Assembly: GCA_014529385.2 (NCBI GenBank)
Contig: JABFUD020000385.1
Span: 1 to 60,259, forward strand
Source: Adiantum capillus-veneris
Lineage: Eukaryota; Streptophyta; Polypodiopsida; Polypodiales; Pteridaceae
Length of the DNA stretch: 60,259 nt
Direction: 5' to 3'
Part shown: piece by piece, positions 22,470 through 33,889 of the stretch
How positions within the stretch are numbered: the first letter of the stretch is position 1
Layout: each line of letters starts with the position of its first letter
The notes under the pieces: model-generated
The model's input: the letters and a program-made list of their open reading frames with translations, nothing else
Told to the model about the DNA's origin: nothing
The model's database searches: none
Position numbers and translations under genes: made by a program

Positions 22470-23665
22470 AAAGCATTCATTGAATTTTGATCCCATGATG
22501 TGAAATATTGTAATATTTTGATTTGTGAAAGAATTTTCTCATTGAAGGACCTCCTAGAAGGACATTTGATGATTATTTTCTTATTTCTTATGCTTAAACC
22601 TACCTTTTCTTATGAATGCAATAAAATATTAACGGCCGTTGACATGAGCTAGCTCAGCGGGTTGAGCATTCAATCTCTATGACCTAGGTCATGGATTTGA
22701 TTGCGGTTGAGTGATGCTCGAATGTGCACCTTTGCATCTGATCGAGCGAAAATGTCCAAACTGCTACAAAAACAAATATTATCATCTTGCTAAAAAAGTC
22801 CTTAAAGAACAAGACATTAGGGAGGTTATTCGTAGAAGTTTGATTCCTTGATGTGAAATATCTCAATATCTCAATTATGAAAGAATAATTTAAGGACCTC
22901 TTAAAAGAAATTATTCTATTATTATCTATGCTTTCTAAATCTACTTTTTAGTTTATAATAGAGTCTATTTATTTTGTTGTTTTTATTTTATTTTTCATTA
23001 GATTAGTTTATTTATGAATACCAATGTGATCTTTTTGCCTTGTTGTTTAAGTGGGCCCATTGTAATTGACAAGGCATCTCTAAGTTACTTTTTTATGGAG
23101 CTTGGGAAAAATGGTGAGACCTCAAGCCATCCAAGTGTTTGCTTAAGGGTGACTCCACTTTTTTCGTTTTAAAGGTCATAAAAAAATTTCCTTTTCTTTT
23201 TTCATTTGCACAAATTTTAACTTCACTATTTGTTAACTATTTCATCTCTATGTAGATGCATGTGCCTTTGTGTGTGGGGACTAGGGACGAAAGAAAACTA
23301 CATTTTTCATATCCATAATCCGTCGTTGAAAGCAGTGGTGGGAGCCGGTAGGTTGATTTGAAACCGCTAGTTGTGTATATGGACAATACAATTTTATATT
23401 AAAACAATACAAGTGCAACATTGATTACAATAGATCTCCACCTCCCACCCAACCCCACCGTTCAACAAGCCAATGTGACTCTCACCTTCTTTTGGTATGT
23501 TGAAAAAGACTTAGAGAAAAATGATTAATGAGTGTATTCGTAAGAGTTTGATCCATGATGTAAAATATTATTCTATAGTTCTTCTATAATATTTTGATTT
23601 TTAAAGAATCATTTTGTTAAAGGACTTCACACAAAGATTCATTATTTTCTTTTTAACTAATAATT
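22470..23665 (+). repeat. Dispersed repeat, three diverged copies
   Basis: Related segments at about 22470-22620, 22830-22960 and 23525-23665 share TTTGATCCCATGATGTGAAA or a variant, ATATT-TAATATTTTGAT, a GAAAGAAT block and a GAAGGACCTC-like block. The first two flank the SINE-like sequence at 22640. Confidence 0.6.
22643..22760 (+). repeat. tRNA-derived SINE-like sequence
   Basis: Pol III promoter-like boxes: A box TAGCTCAGCGGGTTGAGC (22650-22667) and B box GGATTTGATTGC (about 22693-22704), spaced as in a tRNA gene. The structure is too degenerate to be a tRNA gene: the anticodon arm is not paired. It resembles the reverse-strand sequence at 30290-30420. Confidence 0.5.
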
Positions 23666-23788
23666 TTCATTGTGTACCTTTCACTTTATTATTTAAGTGG
23701 GGACTTTTCTAATATATAAACCATTTACGATTATGTATGTATACTGCATAATCTAATTTCACATGAAAACACAACAAAATTTTTATGT

Positions 23789-23988
23789 ATTATAGAAACT
23801 CATTTAAACGTACTCTCCATAAATCTCATCCCCCCTTAAGTTAGCTATCCTTCGTGCCTCTTCACCTTGTTTAACATAAGATATTATGGAAACTCATTTA
23901 AACTTACTCTCCATAAATCTTAGCCCCCGTTAACTTAGCTAGCCTTTGTGCCTCCTGAGTCGTCACCTTGTTTAACATAAGATATTTA
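23789..23988 (+). repeat. Tandem duplication, unit about 97 bp
   Basis: Two copies of GAAACTCATTTAAAC, TACTCTCCATAAATCT, AGCTAGCC- or AGCTATCC-type sequence and CACCTTGTTTAACATAAG. Confidence 0.88.
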
Positions 23989-24739
23989 AAGCATAAAATC
24001 TTGAGAAGAGTCATTATTTGGGATAAAGTGACTCGTGAGAATTGAAGGGGAGATATGGTGGGTCAATTTTTCATTGTACTATACTTTCAAAAGGTCGAGA
24101 GTGCCCATCCTCGCCGCCACTAACCTTTGTGGAAGCTAGGAAAAATCCTACAAAAGGCTAGCAAGAGAGCTATGAATATAGAACTCACCATTGTATTTTT
24201 CCTCTCAACCCGCGCTCGAAAAAACCTAGATTTACTGTGATCCCACCTATAAATTTCAAAATTACCTCTAATTTTAATTTTTGAAGGTGAGAAAACCTAC
24301 AAAATTTTAGTGTTATTTGGCGCAAAAACCTTCAAATTTTGTCAATTTACCTCTGTTGTTTCACATCTGTAGGTTTGCCAAGTTTTTGGTTTTTTTTTTT
24401 TTGAGCACTGCTCTCAACCCCCAACAAAAAGTACTATTAATACCCTTACAATAGGAATTTTTACAAGGTGCATGCAAGGTCCATAGTACTCTTAATTTCC
24501 ATGACCATGGCCACCTCAACAACTTGCACCATGTCCTCTACCATTGCCTTTGTTGTCACTATAGAAGAATTATTCAAAATTACATGGAGTGCTTTAATAT
24601 GGCTTTTCACCAATGTTCTTTTCTTCCACAGTCAGCAACGATAAAAAAATTTACAAAACACATAGTGTTTTCTTAGGTATTAATAGAGAGCTTGAATTGC
24701 TCATATGCTGGTCCTAAACCAAGCAAGCATGCTTTGACG

Positions 24740-25110
24740 ACTGCAGCTTCGGGGCAGCTTTCTTACCTTATTGTTGGTTACATCTAGCGAGACAAAATTA
24801 TTCCATTCTTCCTTGGGGAAATTGGAATTTTGTATATCACCAAGCATGTATTCTCCACACTAATAGAAAACTAATACATGACCTTCTTTGATCCTTAGTT
24901 CCAATCTTTGAATGCTTTCACCTGCCAAGGAGGAGGCTTCTCCTTGGGTAACATTGGTGAATCTTCCAAATCACCTTCAATATACTTCGAGTATCCTTTA
25001 ACCTCCTCAAAAAATTGGCCATTATGAAATTTCAAGCTTGGAAGTGTTCTTGTCCAACCACTAGCTTCTCATTGACAATAGCATTGATTTTATCACTATT
25101 AGCTCGCACA
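24740..25110 (-). pseudogene. Probable copia gag relic
   Basis: On the minus strand, NEKLVVGQEHFQAWKFHNGQ followed by FFEEVKGYSKYIEGDL resembles the N-terminal copia gag block (a K-L-x-G start, then W-K-F). PPWQVKAFKDWN and KKVMYQFS-like sequence continue with stops. No LTR or other pol domain is adjacent. The call rests on a short pattern and could be wrong. Confidence 0.4.
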
Positions 25111-25359
25111 AAACCTACAACAGATAAAAATAGCAAGTATTTGTCACAATTTGTGACCTTAATATGCGTACACTGTGTAAAAAATGGAGGTGCGAAAAGA
25201 TCAAGATGTACATGTTGTTGCTCTCTTCTCAACCGACCCACCCTAATAAATGCACCAAATGTGACCAAAGGTCATTTGCACATTGTCGCTTCAATTTCAA
25301 TACTTGGGCAAAGTATGGAACTTCACTTTTAAAATGGTGGGCAATTGTTAATTGGTAAT

Positions 25360-26154
25360 GCTACACATTTCCAATTAAAATAATTGATGGCTTTGGTTGG
25401 TGATTGGTTGGGAGCCTCTGGCATAGACTATGCCATATTTGGGCACCATGAAATCTTGCCCAAAAGTTGCTTGGTTTTGGCGTTGATATGGCATGCATAG
25501 AAAATCACGCCCTTGCAAAATGCTGCTATGTATGCAATGGTTCATCCAAAACAATTTTGGCTTGTTTTGATTTGGGTCGATAAGAAAATAGCATGCCATG
25601 AAAACAGCGGATCCGAATGTATGTAACTAGCCTTACTCTTAAGTGGTCAAGTTGCAACTAAATTGGATGGGGAGAATTACTACTATTTTGGGATCTTGAC
25701 TACTTACTACTGGGTCTACATTGCAAGAAATCATTAATTTTTCATCAAGATTCCGTTGAATCTTTTGAATTCGAAAGCAAACTAATCTCCAGCCCAGTTC
25801 ACACGGACTGAGCCCTTTGCACCGTCTTCACACTATCATAGCCACGATCTGCAGATCGTTGTGCACGATCTGCAGCCCCCTGCACCATCGCTCGCTCTGT
25901 GAAGCCCTCGTCTCTTCTCTTTTTGGTCCGCACCCGCACTAATCACTTCACTATTGCATGGCACTCAATCTCCCCGGCTAGTGTATCACGACGGATTCAT
26001 TGCCCTGCACTGCATTCATTGCCCTGCGTTCTTTCAGTCATCGTAGCTGTGCACATCCCCTGAGAACCTCCACCTCGCCTCCTATTCCGTGCGACCCCAA
26101 TACTCCTGTTGCCACTTTGCATCGAGCACCATCAAGACGCTGCCCGTACTTGTG

Positions 26155-26156
<2 letters not shown>
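25360..26156. other. Unassigned sequence, becoming GC-richer to the right
   Basis: No gene recognised. 25840-26110 is C-rich and contains a short direct repeat CACGATCTGCAG (twice near 25850). Confidence 0.5.
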
Positions 26157-26210
<54 letters not shown>

Positions 26211-26234
26211 GGCCATGTTCTAGCCCGGCCTATC

Positions 26235-26300
<66 letters not shown>
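26157..26300. repeat. (CA)n and (GA)n microsatellites
   Basis: A CA tract at 26157-26209 and a GA tract at 26237-26300, separated by about 27 bp of unique sequence. Confidence 0.97.
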
Positions 26301-26302
<2 letters not shown>

Positions 26303-26692
26303 ACAACAGAAGTGAACCGCGATGGAGCCAAGGGCAGGTTCACAAGACTTGTGTCAATTTTCGCAATCCAGATCACTCGCCCCTGCGTACACTTGCAATG
26401 GCAGGGAGGGGAGGAATGATTGACAGATTTTGAGAGAGAGAGAGAGAGAGTCCTGGAGGCATTGGGTCCTCTAGGCTCTCGGCCGTGCCTAGCTCGCACA
26501 CCAGCTCCGCTGCTTCCAACACGTCACCCCCGCCTCTGATGTGCCTAACGTTTATGCTTGAATGCCTCTTCTATACTTATATAATTGAGCTAAAAGTTTG
26601 AAGCAAGGAAAGAGCATCCACTTGTCATTCATTGGAGACCTTTGGACTTTTCCACTTTTCTTTGAAGTTTTTTCTGGAAAAGGGCTGCACCT

Positions 26693-27055
26693 GCCACCCA
26701 CCTTTCAAGGGAAAATGACCTTATATGCACCCCATCAATTATCCTTTCATTCCAACCTTTTAAATTAAACAAGGACTAACATGTGCATGTGCATGGTGCC
26801 ACCCACCTTCCAAGGGAAAATGACCTTAAATGCACCCCATCAATCATCCTTTCATTTCAACCTTTTAAATTAAACAAGGACTGATATGTGCATGTGCATG
26901 GACTGTAATTGCACTTTTTCTTATTTGCAATATATTCATTCACTATTTGTGAGTTTGGCAAAAAAAAAAAAGTTACCTCTGCACCCACCTTGAAAGGGGA
27001 AATAACCTTGAATGCACCCCATCAATCATCCTTTCATAATTGAAGTTTCATTTCA
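26693..27055 (+). repeat. Tandem repeat, unit about 105 bp, two copies plus a displaced third
   Basis: GCCACCCACCTT starts at 26693 and 26798. Both copies have AAGGGAAAATGACCTTA, TGCACCCCATCAAT-ATCC and TTAAACAAGGACT. A partial third copy begins at 26981. Confidence 0.9.
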
Positions 27056-27239
27056 ACTTTTGAAGTAAAATTTAAAAAAAGCTTATGCACCTCAATTAAT
27101 CCCACTAACTTGTGCCTTACAAGGGAAAATAATTTTGAATGCACATCTTCAAACAAGGCATGGCTTAGCGTAGTTCTAAGGCGCCTGGTAAGTGCACACA
27201 CGATGTTGACACAAAATAAGACCAGGCTCGCCTTGAGTG

Positions 27240-27301
27240 TGGGTATGTGTTTGTGTAAGAGAGAGAACCGTCATGCATATTTTTGCTACCCACCGCATCT
27301 T

Positions 27302-27364
<63 letters not shown>

Positions 27365-27401
27365 CGAAGCCAGGCCTATGAACCCTGTGTGTGTCAATGA
27401 G

Positions 27402-27434
<33 letters not shown>

Positions 27435-27536
27435 CGGGCCTATGAACCCTATGTGTCAATGAGTAGAGAGAGAGAGAGAGAACAAATCCAAGCCTACGAC
27501 ATCACGGAATGAAGTTAGGCCTTATACATCCCATTG

Positions 27537-27605
<69 letters not shown>

Positions 27606-27710
27606 GGGCCTATGAACCCTATGTGTCAATGAGTAGAGAGAGAGAGAGAACAAAGCCAAGCCTACGACATCACGAAACGAAGTCAGGCCTTATACATCCC
27701 GTTGCGACGT

Positions 27711-27777
<67 letters not shown>

Positions 27778-27802
27778 GGGATCATTATTTTTTGTTGTTG
27801 TG

Positions 27803-27898
<96 letters not shown>

Positions 27899-28064
27899 CG
27901 AGTCACATCACCTGGAGCTCTTGCGGGAGAAAATGCAAGGAGAATTGATATATTGTAGTAGCTACATTCCATAGTGTTGTGTCTACAACAAGTAATTGTG
28001 TGTGTGTGTGTGTGCGCGCACACATGCACAAAAGAGAGAGAGAGAGTGTGTGTGTGTGTGTGTA
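27240..28064. repeat. Cluster of compound (GT)n(GA)n microsatellites inside a roughly 170-bp repeat
   Basis: Compound tracts, always GT then GA on the plus strand, at about 27301-27360, 27541-27603, 27711-27774 and 27803-27894, plus others near 28000-28064. Between them a unit recurs: GGGCCTATGAACCCTATGTG, TCAATGAGTAGAGAGAG, AAGCCTACGACATCACG and AGGCCTTATACATCCC, twice in full (27434-27604, 27605-27776) and once in part from 27375. A TA tract at 27403-27430 replaces GA in the first copy. Confidence 0.93.
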
Positions 28065-28463
28065 AATCTATAAATATAGCCGGTTAAAATACACTAAAAC
28101 TGATTATTTGTGAACACTGGTTCCAATTAAGCATTTCATAAGGTTTATGAATCACAAACAACTCTCAAATTTGAAGGGCGACCTAGTACTTTTTCTTTTT
28201 CAGAAAGTCATAAGGAAACTTCCTTTTTCTTTCTACACAAATTTGAAGGGCATACACCTATTTTTTTAAAAATTTTCTACAGTTTATATTTATACTATTC
28301 TATCTATACTATATATAATGGAGCTTAAAATTTTCCAAGAAGGAGAAGGCCTCCACATGTCAGCTCTTGGAGCATTTGCACAGACTTGCAGTGCAAATGC
28401 ACCTTTCAAATGGAATTTGGATACTTAAGCTATGTTGTTCAGACCTATAGCCGCTTGAGTGCA

Positions 28464-28510
28464 TGTGTGTGTGTGTGTGTGAGAGAGAGATCAGCGAGAC
28501 TCAACGATTG

Positions 28511-28574
<64 letters not shown>

Positions 28575-28581
28575 CTGGCAC

Positions 28582-28668
<87 letters not shown>
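28464..28668. repeat. Two compound (GT)n(GA)n microsatellites
   Basis: GT then GA at 28464-28490 with further GA at 28515-28571, then GT at 28585-28617 followed by GA to 28668. Inside the probable Helitron. Confidence 0.96.
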
Positions 28669-28672
<4 letters not shown>

Positions 28673-30046
28673 GGTCTCACACCTCGCCGTTTGTAAATTT
28701 TCCCTACTAGCTACGCTAGCTATGCTGGTGCTTAGCACATGTTGCAGCCTATGAGTGCAATGGGATACACCATGGTGAAGGGTGGACATTTTCTTGGTTT
28801 GGGTACCAATATTGTAACTTTCTCTGACAAGACATTTGTGGCTCTTACGATTGAGTTGCCACTAAAAAATTTGACATTAGTAGTGGGCCAAGCCTTGGAT
28901 GTGGTGTTGGTGGAGCCATAAGAGGTGAATCAGTCATCAACTACGTCACCCGTGGCTCTGATGTTGGTTGTTGGAACTGTGTAGATGGTGCGGGATTTGG
29001 TGATTCACATTATCGACTCTGACTTAGTTGGGATTCATCCAACCCTCAGGCAACTTTTGCCTCACTGCTCGCCAAGAGAGAAAAGCTATAAGAGGAGCTT
29101 CGTTAGGTTGAGAAATAGGTTTGAGACCTTGAAACTACCGTTACCCAAGTTGGGAATGTGCTAAAAGGGTTTGAAGGTTTCCTTTCATCAACATTGAGGT
29201 GCAAGCAATTTGAAACAACCAAAAAAGTTTCAAATGTTTCAAAAAGGGTTTGAATGTTCCCTTTCAATCAAAATTGAGGTGCAAGCAATTTGAAACAACC
29301 AAAAACATTTTAGCCTGATGATATGTTGTTTTCCTTATTGATAGTCATGTTAACTATGGTTGAGGAACATACATTTGGTTGTGATTTTGATGATAGAATG
29401 GATGGCATTGGTCAGAGCTGCAAGTTAACTAGCCTACAAGGCATGGACCAAGTTAATATGCAAAGCGTAGGTGGACACAATCCAACGATGGTAAAAGAAT
29501 CAAGCATGCAAGTGAGCTAGATTTTGATGATGATGATGACATTGACCGTATATCCCAGTAACAGTTTGTGGTGGAAACTTTACTACATGTGTAGCATTCA
29601 CTCTTCTCAATCAGTCATGAGTTTGGTTGTTGTGTAGGGATCATTATGAATATATGGATTTGGATTATATATATGATTTGATAGCTTTTGTGGTTTTGAG
29701 TGGATGTTATGACTTTAGCATCAGAGGTGGGTGCTCACCCACAAGGCATGCAAAATACTTGATGCTCCAAAGTTAATCATATATAACGAAGAAGAAATTT
29801 ATGATCAATAATAAGATGATGATGATGATAAGTAAGTTTTTCTTTAGATATGGCTTCTAAATGAGTGTCTCGAAGATAACACAAACTCTGGTATGACTTC
29901 ATATGGTTGTGCCTGTTTTGATGAAAGTTTACCTTATGGTGATCAGTGTCACTTAGGATATAAATAGCTGAGTATCCAATTTTTCATGTCATATCCAATT
30001 TGTCATGACATGAGGGCTCAAACACTTTTCTCAAACACGTGTGCAT
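28669..30046 (+). other. Helitron interior, no gene recognised
   Basis: Contains a short open frame (28739-28921) and an imperfect duplication at 29163-29305 (GGGTTTGAA-GTT-CCTTTCA and TTGAGGTGCAAGCAATTTG in both halves). Possibly captured, decayed host sequence; I cannot say which. Confidence 0.4.
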
Positions 30047-30048
30047 GT

Positions 30049-30110
<62 letters not shown>
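30047..30110. repeat. Compound (GT)n(GA)n microsatellite
   Basis: GT to about 30074, then GA to about 30110. Confidence 0.96.
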
Positions 30111-30114
<4 letters not shown>

Positions 30115-30289
30115 AAAGAAGAAGAAGAAGAAGAGATATTATAACATTGTAGGAAACATCCCAAAACGTTTTGAAGGTCTATCCGACAAATATTGAACTT
30201 AAAATTTGTAAAGAGAGGCATGTGACATTGGAACAATCCTAAGAGACCTTATATATTATCTGACAAGTACTAAACTTTTTTTTAAAGCA

Positions 30290-30420
30290 AATCGCACTCA
30301 TCTGGTGCGAGATGAAAAATTGCATCCTTATAAGTACATAGGGTCGCTTGGTCACACCTGACCCATGACCCGGATCACATAGGTCAAGTACTCAACCAAC
30401 CAAGCTAACTTCTTCGGAGA
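30290..30420 (-). repeat. tRNA-derived SINE-like sequence
   Basis: On the minus strand, A box TAGCTTGGTTGGTTGAGTAC (30388-30407) and a B-box-like GGGTCATGGGTCA (30359-30371). It ends in a T-rich stretch. GTTGAG and GGTCATGG are shared with 22643-22760, suggesting one family. Confidence 0.5.
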
Positions 30421-30796
30421 AGATGTGTGGAAACAAGTGCTAAACTTAAAACATGTTACAAAAGAGTTGAAAGACCTAACCAACAAGTTATGAACTCAAG
30501 ATATATATATATATATAGAGAGAGAGAGAAGAGATTCATTCAATCTTAATCAATGGTGACCCTAAGGTGTGCATGAGTTTATGCAATGGTTTGTAGGTCC
30601 ACCTTAATTTCTTTATTCTGTTGTGTTAATACGATCGAATAAATTGAAAAAGTATTGAATGTTTAAAAGAACTTAATATACATTAATGTAACATTCATTG
30701 TACATTGATACTTTATTTATTGAAGCATAGGTTTATTTCATAATACTAAAATCCATGTTCGTTTTTACCACAGCAACGTGCGGGTCACATATTAGT

Positions 30797-32600
30797 TTCC
30801 ATAAAAGAAATAAAAGAAAGCTGGAATCTACGTGAGATTCCTTCTAATCAGCCCCAAAAACAAGATTGTGGCGACCTATTGGGATCTACTCTCACCTACT
30901 CGGTCTTCGTGCACTTCATTAATTTATTAACTCAGAAGATTTGTTTCGCATGCCACTTGCAAAAGCAAAAGTCTCTGATGTGCTCGTTCCCACACGATGC
31001 ATTTGTCCTTGCGCCTGTCGCTGCGGTGCATAGCTGCATCGCCGTCCTCTCTCCACGCACACCAGACTCTCAATTGTGCACTCTGCGTCTGCAAAGAGAG
31101 ACTCTCCCTCTGCTGTGAAACCAACTTTCCTGTCGCCATGACGAAAACCCCCATCCCTCTGTTGTACTCCCTGCGCCTTCACACTCCTGCAGTATTCCGT
31201 AGGACTCTTCCTGTCCTATGAACTGGGTCTCCTTTGGCCATCACGAAAACCCCCATTGCTCTGCTCTACTCCTGTGCCTTCACCATGCAGATCCCATCCT
31301 GTGAGAGAGAGAGAGAGAGAGAGAGAGAGCTCTGCGTCAACAGCTTTGCTGCATTGCTTTGCACACGCCTTGGAGTAGCTTCCCCCTTGCTGTGTCTGCG
31401 TTGCAACCTGCGACCCCAACACTAGCAACCCAACCGACTTTTATCAAAGGCGACTCCTTCAAATTTCCCAAAATTCCCAAAATACCCTTGGTTCTGAGAA
31501 GACGCTAAAACTAGAAATTGAGCAAGTTTCGGAGATGAATTGCTTCATTATTTTAAGAAATAACTCCCTTTTATCTTACCCACAAACGCACACGTGCAGG
31601 GTTACATGATTTCCTATTCAAACTAAAAGACTTAGATTTAGTCTTAACTTTCCTTTTGCATCCTTGAAACAAAGGCATCTCCAGATATTCCTATCAAAAC
31701 AAACGAGAAAAAGATTAGAGGGACATATTTGGGATCTTGACTACTTAAGCATTATTGTTGACCATAGTTGTATTCAACTCGTTTGAAATGGTTATCAGAC
31801 GTTTGAAAAAATTGGATTTTGAAAACTAGTTTCAAACTTGACCCAAAAAATAGGATTTCTTTTGCAACGGTCATTGCTTGAAGATTTATTTTGGTGCACA
31901 CTAATGCTAAGTACGGCTGGTTGCCTTCTGCGGCCTCTCTCTCTCCCCCTCTCTCCCTCTTTATCGCATGAAAAGAGGTTTTTTTTAGTTTTGAACTTTA
32001 GCTTCAGGTCGCAGATTGCGACACGTGTAAAGAGATCCCCCTTTCACCATATTATGTTAGTAGATATATATTCTCTTGCAAATGCTTTTTGTTAGATGAC
32101 TCCCCCATAGGCCCACTAACAGCACGTCTGGAGGGCCCTCTTAAAGCATTGTGGAAGCCCCATAGCATTTTCTCAAATGCTAAAACGCAATTGCAAGGAA
32201 TTTGAAAGACGATCCTACGTTTTCTATGGGGGTGCTCAAAACACCGCAAAAATTTGAGAAATGCCTTTTTAAGGCCTGCAGTAGGTTAGGTTTTGCATGT
32301 CGCCCATTTTCTTTTTAGAAAATAGCAAGGTGGGCTGTGCAGTGTAGGTAAGGCTTTTTCTCGATCGCCATACAAAGGACCCTCTACATGCTGAGTGGCC
32401 ATCTCCATTGGGGTGGCCCTCTTACAAATGCTCAATGGTTATGTGGACTTCAATATATACTTTCTGTTAAGGAGATCGAGTTTTTGATTTCCATGTGGCA
32501 GGATATCTTGTATTTGTCTTCCAACATGCCATGAAGAGTTTCTGTGTGTGTATGTGTGTGTGTGTTGGGAGCCCAACCTCTCTTGGATGTTATGCCACTC
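30797..32600. other. Unassigned sequence right of the Helitron
   Basis: No gene recognised. 31132-31282 contains an imperfect direct repeat (ACGAAAACCCCCAT twice, about 90 bp apart). A GA tract lies at 31302-31329. Confidence 0.5.
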
Positions 32601-32869
32601 TTCTTGTAGCCTTAATGTCACGCCTATAATTCGTCCTCCTTATTACCTTGCTACTAATCCTTGCTCCCATTGCTTGAAACTCCTAAGAATTTAACAACTT
32701 GCAAGCCTCAAATAAAGCTAAATTATTTACCCATTCTCAACAGTACTAATCCATGCATTTTTACTATTGTGCTCTTCATATTGAACACATAAATAAGGCA
32801 TCCAACAAAGAATGGCATTAGCAAGATCTCCTATATCACGAAGACTCAATTTCAAACCTATCTCTATTG

Positions 32870-33200
32870 GAGCTGAAATAGGTTTGCAATCCTCAAATCC
32901 AAACTTAATTATTGATGCTCGATAAAAATGATTTTGACCACCTTATCATCCAATTTTTGCATTGTGTTTGTGGCACCAAAGCATAAGCTAAACAACCAAA
33001 AACCATGTTGAGAAAACTAGAGCAAGGGCACCTCTAAAGAAATGTCTCCCAATAGTTCTTAAGACACAAATTTAATAGCACAATCCATATCAAAAGAACT
33101 CCCAGAACACCACAAATCAAAGGTAAGTGATCCCTTGGGAATTTATAAGCATATGCCCACCCAAAAGACAACCAAGGAAACTAAGAAACACCTGCCCTTC
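32870..33200 (-). pseudogene. Fragment of copia pol between RT and RNase H (relic G)
   Basis: The minus strand gives FEDCKPISAPIEIGLKLSL, a standard copia segment after RT (Cys-x-Pro then E-x-G-x-x-L). The surrounding sequence is degraded with stops. It is downstream of the integrase fragment at 33890-34400 in the same orientation, so it is likely the same relic. Confidence 0.6.
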
Positions 33201-33889
33201 CATGGAATTACAACACATGTCAACCAATCCACTTGAAAAAAAGAGTTTCCCTCTTCACCAAATCATTCTTTAAAACCATAGTTTTAAAGTGTATACACAC
33301 CACAATAAAAGTGAGCTTCAACAACTTACGATACACCAAACTGTATGTGGGCTACTATATCCTGTACCTTGTGGGAAAATTTAATGTATCTCCCAAACCA
33401 CAACTCCAAAAAAGATTCTTTTGAGCCTAAAAAATTCTCTATATTTTTTGAAACAAAAGTCTTGAATACCACAAATTATAAATCTATGCACCTCTATGTG
33501 CAAAATTGGCATAAACAGCAAGGTGCCCTAACACGACTACACATAGGAAAGAGTAGTCGAGGACAATAAACCACATCAAAAAGCATGAAGAAGGCACAAT
33601 GACCAAAAACCTCTAAATTTCTGATACTTTTTTGAACTTTTTTTTGGTTGTACATTATTTTTATTATATACAAGTGGCACCTCAAAAACTCACTTACGAG
33701 CACTCAAGGCAACCCAACACCTGGTGCTACAGTATATCAACTTGCATTGTATGCACATGTGCTTGCTAAAGCAAGCTAGAAATCCCACTAAAAGAAATCC
33801 CACACCCTTTTGACACATGGAGTTATGTACATATGTACAAATTTACAAAAAAGAGGGTGTTACAAAATGTACACAATAACGTGCATGTG

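Larger units (their letters stand above)
20227..24430. other. AT-rich non-coding region with local tandem duplications
   Basis: No gene recognised. The open frames are short and AT-driven. It holds several imperfect tandem or dispersed duplications, two GT/GA tracts and one SINE-like sequence, listed separately. Confidence 0.6.
28303..30795 (+). mobile_element. Probable non-autonomous Helitron
   Basis: The left end TCTATACTATATATAATGG resembles plant Helitron 5' ends and is preceded by A. The right end has an imperfect hairpin (ACCACAGCAACGTGCGGGT, 30766-30784) followed by CACATATTAG and then T, close to the usual hairpin plus CTRR end; here CTAG is TTAG. The A/T flanks fit insertion between A and T with no duplication. 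No Rep/helicase coding is visible in the 2.5 kb. The interior holds GT/GA tracts, a tandem duplication at 29163-29305 and a SINE-like sequence. Both termini are short patterns, so this is a probable call. Confidence 0.5.

Noticed and set aside
25840-26110. GC-rich stretch as a host gene promoter or first exon
   Set aside because: No adjoining coding sequence, TATA box or splice structure was found.
27375-27776. CRISPR-like array of regular direct repeats
   Set aside because: Units are mutated minisatellite copies with microsatellites as spacers in a plant genome; there are no cas genes.
32100-32420. Possible MITE with repeated GGCCCTCTTA near both ends
   Set aside because: The motifs are direct, not inverted, and no target duplication is visible.
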